A stretch of DNA of 64,000 nucleotides from positions 3,658,001 to 3,722,000 of the forward strand of contig JAMXSV010000003.1 of assembly GCA_027559495.1 (NCBI GenBank). Direction: 5' to 3'. A model generated the notes under the pieces. It searched no databases, was not told the DNA's origin, and saw nothing but the letters and a program-made list of their open reading frames with translations. Made by a program: the position numbers and the translations under genes. The stretch's first letter is position 1. Each line of letters starts with the position of its first letter. Positions 46,919-57,482 of the stretch are shown piece by piece. Source of the DNA: Aurifilum marmelostoma (Eukaryota > Ascomycota > Sordariomycetes > Diaporthales > Cryphonectriaceae).

Positions 46919-47316
46919 ATGATGGAGACGTGGGTGTATCAGCATCTCTATTGCCCTAGATATGTTTTTGTGTACTTGTAAGTAGATGTTGGTGGTCTCT
47001 GAGCAAAGATGTGTACTTAGTGTATATGGTAGATCTTGTATAAGCAAGCCGTGCACATAGAGCCGGAAAGAAAAAGGCTCTTGTTTCTATAGAAGTATTT
47101 AATTCCATCCTTATACTCAATCAAGCCACGCTTGTATACTTGAATATGTGGGCTCCGTGGAATAAGAGCCTAGATCTCCCATTATTTGTGGCTACTGTGT
47201 TGAAGTGTCATATCGGCCAATATTTATTCGATATTTGACATAAAGATAGTGGGTTGAGGATACCGCTTAAGAAAAGTTGCAATTTCCTCAACATGGCATT
47301 CCCTTCTTTCATCGGA
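46919..47316. other. Intergenic region between convergent genes
   Basis: AT-rich 3' flanks of the FAD oxidase and the aldolase. Nothing else is seen. Confidence 0.5.
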
Positions 47317-48343
47317 TTAGTCAAAAACCTCGGGAGTCTCAGCCGCCACCTGATCATAATACGGCTGAAACGCCAACCACATCTTGCTCGGGTTCCCACT
47401 CTTCTTGTGCGTCATCATGGCCGTCTCGTCATCAATATAGATCTTCTCCCAGCCCGGGCCGGCCGCAGCGTTCGCCAGCAGCTGCGAGTGACAGCACCGG
47501 TCCAGCGCGATGAAGAGGAACGCCGCCTCGTCCACGGTTGCGCCACATGTGATGATGCCATGGTTGCGCAGGATGATGCTGCGGTTCTTGGGCCCCAGCG
47601 CCTCGGCGATACGGCGGCCTTCCTCTGTGGAGACGACGGTGCCGCCGTAGGCATTGTACACGCTGAGGTCGTTGTAGAAGCGCAGGGCGTCCTGGTACAG
47701 GGGCTCAATGGGCCGCCCGAAGCAGGAGAAGGCCTTGCCGTAGACCGAGTGCGCGTGGCACGCCGCGTTGACGTCGGGCCGGGCCTTGTGGATCTCGCTG
47801 TGGATGGCAAAGGCGGGGCCATTGATGGGGTATTGTCCGCCCCCGGGAAGAACCTCTCCGTTCTTGTTCACCAGCACCAGATCGCTTACGCGAATCTGGG
47901 AGAAGTGCTTGGACAGAGGATTGATCCAGAAGTGTTCTATTGGCACGTATCAATCGGTCAGCCCGGGGAATGAGGGAATAGAGGAAGATTGCGCCCATGA
48001 GAGTCAGCACAAAAAAGAAGGCTATAGATGATAAGGACGCCGGGCCTGGCGGCTTACCGGGGTTCTCTGGGTCTCGGAGGGAGATATGTCCTGCCACGCC
48101 CTCGTCAAAGCCCTGCCTTGCAAAGACTCGAAATGCCGCAGCCAGGTGCTTTTTCTTATAGGCCCTCTCGTCGTCCACGTTGTTGAACCTAGGCGGCGAC
48201 CGGATCACCACTTTGCCATCTTTGTCGCCGAGAAAATGCACGTCTTCAAAGAAGTTGTCCTGTGGCGGGACATCACCGGCGGTCGGCTTTACCGTCTGCG
48301 TGGCGTGCATGTCCTCCTCCGTCAGGATCGTCGACGGCGCCAT
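47317..48343 (-). CDS. Class II aldolase/adducin-domain protein
   Basis: A metal-dependent aldolase-type enzyme of 301 aa. Exons are 48343-48058 and 47936-47317; the 121-nt intron (GTAAGC..AATAG) rejoins DPENP-EHFWINP. Zinc-binding residues are visible as HAHSVYGKAF (two His) and NHGII (third His). GVAGHISLRDPENP near residue 90 is the usual substrate-loop region. The short N-terminal extension is polar. The family includes fuculose-phosphate-type aldolases, and fungal members without a known substrate are common. It is divergent from the quinone oxidoreductase and next to a TIM-barrel hydrolase and an ACS-family transporter, a set that suggests small-acid or aromatic catabolism. Confidence 0.85.
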
Positions 48344-48897
48344 TGGCTGACTTTTGTCGTGGGGTGGTCAGTTCGGATTTATATTTATTGTAGTCGGTCA
48401 GAGTTGCCTCTGTGTGTAAACGTGAGGAGCGGTGGCGGATCAAGCCTTAACGTGGGGGGGGGGGAGGGGGGGGTTTGCCGTGGCGGGACTGGATTCGAGT
48501 CCTCTGTCGTTTTATACACTCCTAGTACTGTAAGTATTTAGCGAGACCAGGGGTTTTCGTCCTTTTGCGTTACACACAGTGGCGTTATTTTTCCCTCACT
48601 GCATCCTGCTATCGCGGCTGCAGGCGGCCCAACAAGGCGTTCCCATACTTACCTTGGTTCGTATTCAACTTTTATCTCCGGCCCGTCGTGGGGTATAAGT
48701 CCCGGAGGCGGGGCGGGGAATCTTATGTGTGCCGATATGATATTTATAATAAGGACCAATTGTTGTACGAGCTTTTGTCACATTAAATTCATCGATATAT
48801 GCGCTGTGGTCCGCGGGAAAAGGGCCAGCCTAGTTCTTTTTGTCACATACTTTATATGTATTAGATCACCCACACCAAAGCAAAGCAAAAGAGAATA
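48344..48897. promoter_or_regulatory. Divergent promoter region, aldolase (-) and oxidoreductase (+)
   Basis: 554 bases. A TATAAA on the minus strand (48378-48383) lies 35 bases from the aldolase start, and TTTATAT lies about 45 bases before the other start. A G-rich run (48454-48473) and a GC-rich patch (CCCGGAGGCGGGGCGGGG, about 48703-48720) are also present. Confidence 0.4.
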
Positions 48898-50069
48898 ATG
48901 AGAGCAATCGAGGTCAAGAATGGACGGGGAGACGCTGATGCTCTTTATATCGGAGAAGCTCCCGACCCGGTCCCGGGCCCCGGGGATGTGCTCGTCGAGG
49001 TCAAAGCGTTTGGTCTCAATCGCATGGACATCATGCAGCGAGAGGCAAAGTATCCTTATGCACTGCTGCCAGAGTCCGGAAATATAATGGGCGTTGAGTT
49101 TAGTGGAGTTGTTAGGGAGAGAGGACCCAAATGTTTGTTCATCTCTTTTCCTCAGCCCCCCCCCCCCCACCCCCGATTTTCATTGCCCCTTCATTGCCCA
49201 CTGGCTAACAGCAGGACAATATTCCAGGTACCTCGGAGTTCAAAGTCGGAGACAGAGTGTTTGGTCTAGCTTATGGGGGTGCGGTAGGTCCAGAGTCATG
49301 GGATCTCAATAAGAGGGGAAGACCTCACAAGGACTGGACTGACTGACCGGCACAGTATGCCGAATTGATCGCCGTCTCCGAGGGCATGCTAATGCACATG
49401 CCCCCCGCAACAAGCTTCGAGGTAACCAGCGGCGTTCCCGAAACCTTCTTCACAGCCATCCAGGCAGTTCACCTGGTCGGCAGTCTCCAACCAGGCCAGA
49501 CCATTCTTGTCCACGCCGGAGCCTCGGGGGTAGGCCAGGCCGTCATCCAGATCGCAAAGGCAGCAGGGGCCAGAAAAATCTTCACAACCGCCGGCACCGA
49601 TGCCAAGTGCAACCTGTGCCGGTCTCTGGGGGCCCACTTTGCCATCAACTACAAGACTGGCGACGAGGACTTTGCGGACATGATTGCGAGGGAGACTGGC
49701 GGTAGGGGTGTCGATCTGATTGTCGATCTAGTTGGGCGCGACTACTGGGATCGCAATGTGGCTTCAGCAGCTATGGACTCGCGCATCGTTCTTGTTGCTC
49801 TGCTGAGTGGCAGCGTCGTAGAGAATTTCAACCTGAGGCAGCTAATGAACAAGCGTATCTGGGTGCAGGCTACAACACTCCGGACGAGAAATAAGGAGTA
49901 TCAGCAGCAGCTGAGAGATCTCTTCACGACCGTGGCGTTGCCCGAGTTGGCCAAGGGGCGGATGAGGATTACAGTTGACAAGGTCTTCTCCTGGAGAGAT
50001 ATCTCAGAAGCTCACAAGCGCATGGAGTCCAATATCAACGCAGGCAAGATCATCTGTGTTGTTGACTAA
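48898..50069 (+). CDS. NAD(P)H quinone oxidoreductase-like medium-chain reductase
   Basis: A zinc-free medium-chain dehydrogenase/reductase of the PIG3/quinone-oxidoreductase type, acting on enones or quinones with NADPH. Exons are 48898-49132, 49228-49283 and 49356-50069 (334 aa). Intron 1 contains a 13-C run (49156-49168) and uses GTTTGT..TTCCAG; intron 2 uses GTAGGT..CACAG. Junctions rebuild GPKC-TSEFKVGDRV and LAYGGA-YAEL. GroES-like N-terminal part, then the nucleotide motif HAGASGVGQAVIQIAK, INYKTGDEDF and a C-terminal DISEAHKRMESN that fits the family. The structural-zinc Cys cluster is absent. It could act as a trans enoyl reductase, but the PKS has its own ER domain, so a tailoring or catabolic reduction is more likely. 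Confidence 0.88.
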
Positions 50070-50121
50070 GTAGGTGATGAGAATACCTACAGTTCTTTTC
50101 CCCAGAATATCAACGATAATG

Positions 50122-51085
50122 TCATGCAAAGATCCTGGCTGGATTGTTAGACCATAGATTTGTCCAAACATTGTCGTCCACCACCCATTCTCTCAGCTTC
50201 TGGATATGCAGCTCATCAGGCACCTCCCTGAAGTCTTCGACCTCATCAAGCCTCTGCTGGTCAGTCTTCCCCTTCCTGGACAGACCGAGTTGCGTGTGAG
50301 GCCAATCTATATAGTGGTTAACAAATTGATTCAGGGCTATTCCTAAAACATGAAAGGGCATGTACTCACCTGAACCGTACAAAATCCTTTTTGGACCAGC
50401 TGCAACGATCGTCTTGACGATAGACTCCAGTGAACCCATCCCCGAATTGTGACCGTCGTACAGCCTCTCAAACCCACTCAGCTTGACATAGACAAAACCG
50501 TCCCTCACTAGTCCGACAAAGGCATCAAACTCCGCCAGCTCCTCGTCACCAGGAAAGGTTCCGCCAAGATGATCCGCCACGAGTTTGACACGGGGATCCA
50601 GCTCGTGCCTGATCATATTCGCCATGGCCGCCCAGCTGCGCACGTCCAGAAAAGACATCAATCACCCAGCCCAGACGAGCGATCCTGCCGGCTGCAGTCT
50701 TGATCTTGACGGCTATGGCCTCGGCACGACTCTGCGCGCCATGACCCCAGGAGACCTCGTGCATCCGCACACCTCGGACACCAGCCTCATGCAGAGCATC
50801 TAGTTCCTCGTCGGAGGCATTATTTGGGTCGATGGTGCAGAGACCACGGACTAAAGTGCAGTCATTCTCTCCCTTGGACCTGTCGTTGAGCGCTGCCAGC
50901 AAGGGCTCTGCCGAGTGGCCCTGCACAGTAGCCTGGACAACGACAATGTTGGAACATCTTGTCTTTGTAAAGGGGTACTCTGCCAGATGAGCTGGTTTCG
51001 GCGTGTATGATCGCGGAATGCCATATGGAAAGGAGTCAGGGTCAAAAACATGGATGTGCGTATCCCAATGGCCAGTGTCTGCCAT
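50122..51085 (-). CDS. TIM-barrel amidohydrolase/lactonase (COG3618 type), one frame slip
   Basis: A hydrolase of the amidohydrolase-2 group that includes 2-pyrone-4,6-dicarboxylate lactonase. ATG at 51085 (MADTGHWDTHIHVFDP, the H-x-H metal or substrate motif). Exon parts are 51085-50370 and 50306-50122, with a 63-nt intron (GTGAGT..TATAG) that rebuilds ILYGS-DWPHTQLGL, the family's signature. Between about residues 143 and 150 the frame changes inside GWVIDVF/LDVRSWAAM. Removing one A from the A4 run (plus strand 50650-50653) joins the two and gives exactly 300 codons (299 aa). An intron is not possible there: the only GT-AG span is 30 nt. VADHLGGTF and VYVKLSGFERL are intact. Divergent from the MFS gene. 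Confidence 0.82.
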
Positions 51086-51952
51086 CTTTTCTCTGTAAGC
51101 CTGTGTCACTCCGAAGGTTACCACTCCAAGTTTAGAGTTCGGACGGCAAAAGTGAGTCCTCACATCTCAAGGGCTGTCCCCCATCTTTAAAAGATGGTGG
51201 GATCAACCTCTTTCCACCCTACCGCAAAGCAGTTTCCCCGCATGGTAGGCATACGCAATGCCCTCCCACATGGTTTGTAAGAACCTCTTCTTATTGGTGT
51301 CTTGCGACTGGCTGCTTCTTAGACACACCATTAATACCGACCTCTTGAGTTGCATTGCAGCAAATGGCACGAACTTGTGCATGATATTCCCTGTTCGACG
51401 GCATTACCCCAACAGAGCACGGCCTTGCCGGTCTTCTGTTGGCATCCTGCTTTGCATACATGCATCGCGTTCTGATTTATAGCTCCCCGCCACATCCCGT
51501 CGCACATCCTGGTGATCTTTACCCCAGGTCTTTTGGGCACCATCGAGCATTAAGATGTCACACGCCCACAGGGAGCGGAGCACTTTTCAATGTTGCGAGC
51601 CAAGCGAGCCAATGCACGTCTAGTGAGGAGAACGGTCGAGATGACCCATGTGCTGACTGCTCAGATGCTGAGGGATGATGCATTTGGAGGATAATAGGGG
51701 TAAGGGTCTACATACGTGGTATCCTCGTCCTACTGGTCGGTTCATTATTGGTGTTGCTGAGCTCGAATAGACTTGGTGCCCGCCCGGAGCATTCATGAAC
51801 GGGACTTGTACATATTTGAGTCTACTGGACATTCCAGGATTCAGTTGACATACTCACTGCACTGTGGATGCTCAATGGTACTCCTTCTTTGCTCATCCAG
51901 TATCTCTAATTAGATTGATGAGACGATTGTGTCGTAATAATTACAAGCAATC
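51086..51952. promoter_or_regulatory. Divergent promoter region, amidohydrolase (-) and MFS (+)
   Basis: 867 bases without a supported gene. Frames at 51258-51482 and 51439-51678 are not convincing. Confidence 0.4.
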
Positions 51953-53814
51953 ATGAAGGATGATAGCCCTCCAGCCGAAAAGGTCGAAAAGCCTGAGCAT
52001 ATAGAGAGCCGCATCGATCCCCGCTATGATCTCACGGTTCTAAGCATCGAGGATGCCGAGTTCCTTGCTTCCTTCTCTGAGCAGGACAGGAAGCGCGTCA
52101 TCAGAAAGGTGTGAATCCAATCATTTGAGTACGAGCTGTTACAGTCTGGGGACGATGACACTCATGGATCGCAATCACCTAGATCGACGTACGGCTCGTG
52201 CCAATTTTGACCTTTCTATATCTCGTCTCTTTTATCGACAGGTCCAACATCGGTTCGTTCTGACTATCAAAAACAGCGCTGGGTCTCGTAGAACTGAGTC
52301 ACCGCTGACACAGACACGCTGCCCTTTAGGCAATGCGGAAATTGAGGGCCTCAACGAGGATTTGGGCTTGGATGGGGTCAAGTACAACGTTGCCCTCTGC
52401 CTCTTCTTCGTGCCCTATATTCTCTGCGAGATCCCCTCCAACTGGATCCTGGCAAAGGTCAAACGGCCCTCATACTTTCTCGGTACCATGATCTTCCTGT
52501 GGGGCATCGTCATGACCCTCACCGGTATCGTACAGAACTTTGCCGGGCTTGTCGTCACCAGAATTATCATGGGATTCCTCGAGTAAGTCGGTGCGGTGCT
52601 CCTATCGTATCGAGATGGCACAACGTCTTCCCGTCCTGACCAACTGTTTTCTCACAGGGCAGGATTCTTTCCAGGCGCCGTATACCTCATCTCCGCCTGG
52701 TATCTGCCCAACGAGACCCAGACGCGGATCGCCATCTTCTACTGCGCCAGCGCAGCCTCGGGGGCGTTTTCAGGTCTCCTCGCTTTTGCCATCGCAAACA
52801 TGGACGGCGTAGCCGGCTACGCAGCCTGGCGCTGGATCTTCCTCATTGAAGGTGCTGTCTCGGTCGTCTGCTGCCTTCTCGCCTTTCTCGTGATGCCGGA
52901 CTCGCCGCGCAGCTCCTCGTCCTTCCTCACCCCCGACGAGATCCGCTACCTCGAGGTGCGCCAGCTCGCCATCCCGGGCCGCCGCAACCATGCTCCGCAG
53001 AAGTCAAGCGAGAAGTTCCAGTGGCGCTCCGTGCTCGCCGTGCTGGCCGACTGGCAGACGTACCCGCTCGCCGTAGTGTACTTGTCCGCCACGGGCCCCA
53101 GCTACGCGCTCAAGTTCACGATGCCCCAGATCATCAAGGACATGGGCTACAAGGCCTCCATGGCTCAGGTCCTGACCATCCCGCCGTACACATGTGGTGT
53201 CCTCGCCACCATCGGCAGCTCGTGGGTCGCGGACCGCATCACCTGGCGCATGCCCTTCGCCATCGGTGCGGACCTGCTGATTCTTATTGCGCATGCCATC
53301 CTGTATACCTTTGGCCCTACGCAGAAGGAGCATATACCTGCTTGTTATTTTGCGCTGTGTCTTGCGTGCATGGGCATTTATCCCATTCCGCCAACCGTGA
53401 ATGCGTGGTTGATCAGTAATACAGCGCCGCAAACCAAGAGGGCTATGGCGATAGGGTACTTTGTTGGCCTGGGTAATATCGGCGGTATATTCGGTACGTC
53501 CTGAACCTGTAGTTGGCAGATTGATGTTCATTTTTGTTTTTTTGTCTTCTTTTTTCGTGTGTGCCGTAATAACATCGAGCATAGGTTCCTTCATTTACCG
53601 CCAGAGCGAGGCCCCCAAGTATCCCTCTGGTTATGCAACTGCCTTTTCTCTGGCCAGTGCGGGTGTAATCCTCGCCATTGTGTTGGAGTTTGCCTACAAG
53701 AAACTCAACGAGAAGAGGGCACAGTTGAGTGAGGAGGAAGTGAGGGCCATGTACTCCGAAGATCAGCTGGAGAAAATGGGTGACCGGAGCCCACTGTTCA
53801 GGTATTCCTACTGA
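51953..53814 (+). CDS. MFS transporter, ACS (allantoate permease-like) family
   Basis: A plasma-membrane proton-coupled carrier for organic anions of the anion:cation symporter family (Dal5-like). Exons are 51953-52108, 52183-52252, 52330-52582, 52658-53493 and 53585-53814 (514 aa). Junctions rebuild typical sequence (RK-IDVRLVPILTFLY, DRSNIG-NAEIEGL, GFLE-AGFFPGAVYL, GGIFG-SFIYR). Twelve membrane segments are visible; DRSNIGNA after TM1 and GFFPGAVYLIS in TM4 are family marks. The N-terminal 50 residues are polar and cytosolic. This family usually imports small acids and vitamins rather than exporting toxins, which supports a catabolic reading of the neighbouring aldolase and hydrolase genes. 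Confidence 0.92.
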
Positions 53815-55398
53815 TTTTGCTTGGAGGGATATTTTGATCCCGAGGGTTATTGCCCATGCCTCTTCTGTTTTACTACTTCAATTTCGGAAGGATGGTCGGA
53901 GAAAACGAGGAAAGGACAGGCTAGGATCAAATCTACGAATGCAACGTCGGTTTCCTATCTCTTCTTTGAGTCTCTATGTTCCCTGAGTCTATCAGCAAGC
54001 GATGTGCCAATATTGGTGGCTGAGTTTCCTTGGTAGCCAAGAACGTTGTGGCTCAGCTTGCCCAACTGGAAACATTTCCCCTGCACGTGCCATTCGACGA
54101 CCTGGCGCATTTCAGATTTCCAACAGAAGCCTGCAAGAAATGTTCTCAGTGCAGGTCGAGACGTGACTCGACATGGCTCTTGAGTGCAGCGATAACGCTT
54201 GATACACCGATACAACCCGTGGACTGGCTTGCTCACCCTGACGCCCTGCCCATAAATGCTAGAGCTTGTGTGGGCAACATGACCAGAGGGATGCAGGCAA
54301 GCATTCGTCAATATGTCCTTCGAGGACTGAATAGAGCGCACGTTCTTTCTTGTTTACTTCCAGTCTTGGATAGAGAATATGAAACCCGCTTCGGACTGCA
54401 ACCGAACACCAAGACGTAATTACCTCAAAAAGAGTCACACTCTTTGTCTCTCACTGGCTGGGAAGAGAGGGTTGACCAAGAGTTTGTGCCAGCCACCTCA
54501 CACAGCTCCGTCTAAAACCCGCAGTGATACCTGAAGATAACACTGGTCAGCTGTACTCCGCAAGGCGCACAAAGCCCGGATTAGCCCACCGAGGGGTGTC
54601 CATACCAGATGATCACCGGAATGTTCCGCGGCGTATGTGTGGTTCTAGAAAAGCACCCTAGTCAAGAAGAGAGATGAAAAGAAGAAAAAAAACCCGCAAC
54701 TTCCCCCATGTTCTTGATATATCCCTCGTCCATTCGTTCTTGGCAGCCTAGAAGCACAGGGCGAACATGAGTAAAAACAAGAATCCCGTGACCCCTTTTT
54801 CTTTCAGCTCGTTTTGGACCCTGGGGCCTTTCCCTTGCTGCCGACGCCAAGCTGTACAGTAACGCCTGCAGTGGAGAAAAAGGATCCAGTGCTGCCCTCC
54901 AGGTGACTTCAGCGAGCCTGCAAAAGAGGTTGCCTAGCATGCGTGCGACCCAGTATTCTCTCTCTCATACTCTGCGTATGCGAGTGATTTTCCCTTCTGT
55001 TGCTTTGTTTGAGTCCTTGTTCATTTGCCGGAAACGGCAGCCTTGGAGATCACATCTGACCCGTCTTACACTGGACTATGGGCTGCTGACAGTGGGGATG
55101 GGGGAGGTTGGAAATGTGCTTGGCTCTTGACCGACGGCAGACCGATACGTAAGACGAGGCCGGTGAAGGTGAATTGGGGTACACTTTCATATACAAACAA
55201 ATTCCCGCAGCGCTTGAGATCTCATCATTATAAATGCTCGGAATCCCCAGCATCAGACAGTAGAGAGAAAAGGGAAGATTCATCCAAACCCGCAGTTGCG
55301 AACCCAATAAAGTCTTCTGTTGTTATTCATCCGTTGCCTCCATCTTGAGGTGCCCCCTCAGCCGCCCACAGAATCTCGCACAAGACCTACAAGCTCCC
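53815..55398. other. Intergenic region, no supported gene
   Basis: A 129-codon plus frame (54030-54419) overlaps a 128-codon minus frame (53955-54341); neither has a domain or a clear start. Nothing else is seen. Confidence 0.4.
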
Positions 55399-55653
55399 AT
55401 GCACGCCTACGAGAATACAAGCAGGACGCCCGCATCTCCGTCCGTTGCATTGTCTCCCTCTTGGGACCCTCGATACGAGGCAGAGGCTCAGCAGCAGCAT
55501 CTGAACCACACCACCGGCCGGCCGCTGCGCAACACTACGCCCTACGGCAGACATAGCAACGATTGGCTTTTCGGATCACTGGAGGTGAGGAGAGCCATTG
55601 CGCGAACCGTCAGGAGAGCGGTCGCCGGGCCTGGTGCGGAGTCCAGCCGGTGA
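55399..55653 (+). CDS. Possible small protein of unknown function
   Basis: 84 codons from the ATG at 55399 (MHAYENTSRTPAS). The first half is Ser/Pro/Gln-rich. The second half ends in a basic amphipathic segment (VRRAIARTVRRAVAGPG). A pyrimidine-rich stretch lies upstream. Composition is plausible, but no family is recognised and a chance frame cannot be excluded. Confidence 0.3.
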   Translation: MHAYENTSRTPASPSVALSPSWDPRYEAEAQQQHLNHTTGRPLRNTTPYGRHSNDWLFGSLEVRRAIARTVRRAVAGPGAESSR

Positions 55654-55998
55654 GGACAAGGGAGGTGGGTTGGAGCATTCTGTTGTGGCTCTAGGAGCAG
55701 TGTGCTTGCTCGGACAACACACGACGTGGCCAAGGAGTCGATTTCCAAAGGATGTGGATGGAGAGGCGGGATGCATAATAATATCAGTGTTGAATGCCAG
55801 ATACTGTCATATAGAGAAGTCTGCTTAATACTACAATCATTACCTCATACCCAGATGAGTCCTCGACAGGCCTAGCCATGCCCCCGGCCTGTTCTGAGCC
55901 GGAGAGCACAGCAGAGCTATGATGCTGTGAGACGCAGTCACGCTACCTCAAACCACGTGTCGCTCTATCTTGCTGTCATCATCAAAAGCCTGCAAGGC

Positions 55999-56729
55999 TC
56001 ACATGATGAACTTGACATTTTGGACATCTGGGTGGGCGTTGATTAGTCAAAACTTGATCAAAAGGTCTGAACACATGGAAGCCTTGTTACGTACCCAGAG
56101 GATGGCTGCAGCTCAGCTGGGGCTTCTGCGTGTACTTGCTCTGGAGCACCTCCCGGATGCTGTTTAGGAGTTGTAGGTACGTCTGGTTAGGATTCTGCTT
56201 GATGGCGGAGATAAAGGCCCAAGACATAGCGCCAGTGGCCTGCGAGGCGATGGTTGCGTCGGCACTCGTCTGATCATCCCTGCTGCCGCTCCAGGAAATC
56301 ACGTCTGCAGGGCTTGTCTTGGTCCGCATTGTCTTCTCGTAGGCCTTGTCCCCGTTCATCGCCGACTTGAACAGCTTGCCCAGGCTGCCGACCACACCAC
56401 CCATGTCTCCTCTGGCGTAGGACATGGCGGCGCTCAGAAGGCCCTGGCCGGCCTCCTTTGCGAGGTTTGGCTCCTTGAGCACGCCCTTTGTAGAGTAGAT
56501 GTACGGAAGGTCGACCACGGAGCCAGAGTGGCACGAGTCGAAGATGCACGTCAGGCGGACGCCTGGCTGGAGGGGCGCAATGCAAATCGCGTGGATCTGG
56601 TCGTCGACAATGTGGCCGCGCTGCTTGAAATCGACGGGGTAGATGACCTCGTCGTAGCCATCGTCTTCGTCGCCATCGAGGTCTTTCGTCTGGCCGCCGT
56701 GTCCTGTAGAACAAACATCCGTCAGCCCG

Positions 56730-56762
<33 letters not shown>

Positions 56763-57482
56763 CAAAGAAAAGGCCCCTGAGAGAATTATAAACATGACGA
56801 ATGCTGCGGAATGGTTACCAGAGTAGTGCAGGAACAGCGCGTCGTTCGGCCGGGCATCCTTAACCAGCCATCCCATGGCCCGTATGATATTGTCCTTGGT
56901 CGGCTGCAGGACCGGGTTGGATGCGTCGTCGGTCAGGATGACCATGTCTTCGCGCTTGTAGTTGTAGTTCTGCATCAGGAAGTTGGAGACGTTGTGGACA
57001 TCATTGATGCATCCCTTCAGCTCGTTCTGGGACCCAAAGTAGTTGATGCCGATCAGAAGGGCCTTGCGCCGTCCGGTACACTGGCTGAACTGGAATGTAT
57101 AGCTGTCTGGCGCTCCGTGTCCAAATCGCTGCGTCCCCTGAGGCACGAAGCCTCCTCCTCCCCCTCCACCTTGTTGTGCCCGGCCACCGTAGCCTTGCTG
57201 TCCATACTGCTGTTGGCCATACTGTGGTTGACCATACTGGGGCTGGCCATATTGTGGCTGGCCGTACTGCTGCTGGGGCGGAGGGTAGTTGCCGTAATTG
57301 GGCGGAGGGGGCGACTGGTGGTATTGCGGCTGCTGCGGTGGGGGGTAGTAGCCCTGGTGATGAGGAGGAGGAGGGCCTTGACCGTAACCCGCGTACTGCG
57401 GGTGTTGAGGAGGTCCCCATTGGCCAGGAGGAGGTGGTCCATGGTGATGATGGCCTGGGCCGTGACCTTGTCCTGGAAACAT
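55999..57482 (-). CDS. MCA1: Type I metacaspase
   Basis: A caspase-fold cysteine peptidase (C14B) cutting after Arg or Lys, with roles in proteostasis and cell death. Exons are 57482-56819, 56703-56095 and 56027-55999 (433 aa). The small last exon supplies the end of the protein (SHPL-DVQNVKFIM), and the junction at LHYSG-HGGQTKD places the catalytic His223; Cys278 is in FDSCHSGS. Residues 1-120 are a prion-like Pro/Gln/Tyr/Gly region with QYGQP repeats and a poly-Gly run, typical of type I metacaspases. The autoprocessing region and Ca2+-binding acidic loop (DLDGDEDDGYDEV) are present. Intron 1 carries a 29-base homopolymer (56730-56758). Confidence 0.95.
56730..56758. repeat. A29 homopolymer inside metacaspase intron 1
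   Basis: Twenty-nine A on the plus strand (T on the coding strand), within the intron at 56704-56818 and close to its 3' end, where it would form an extreme polypyrimidine tract. Confidence 0.95.

Noticed and set aside
48703..48720. GC-rich patch as a pathway regulator site
   Set aside because: It appears once, and I see no matching copy in the other divergent promoters.
54030..54419. A 129-codon plus-strand frame
   Set aside because: Overlaps an equally long minus frame, no domain, no splice signals, no signal peptide.
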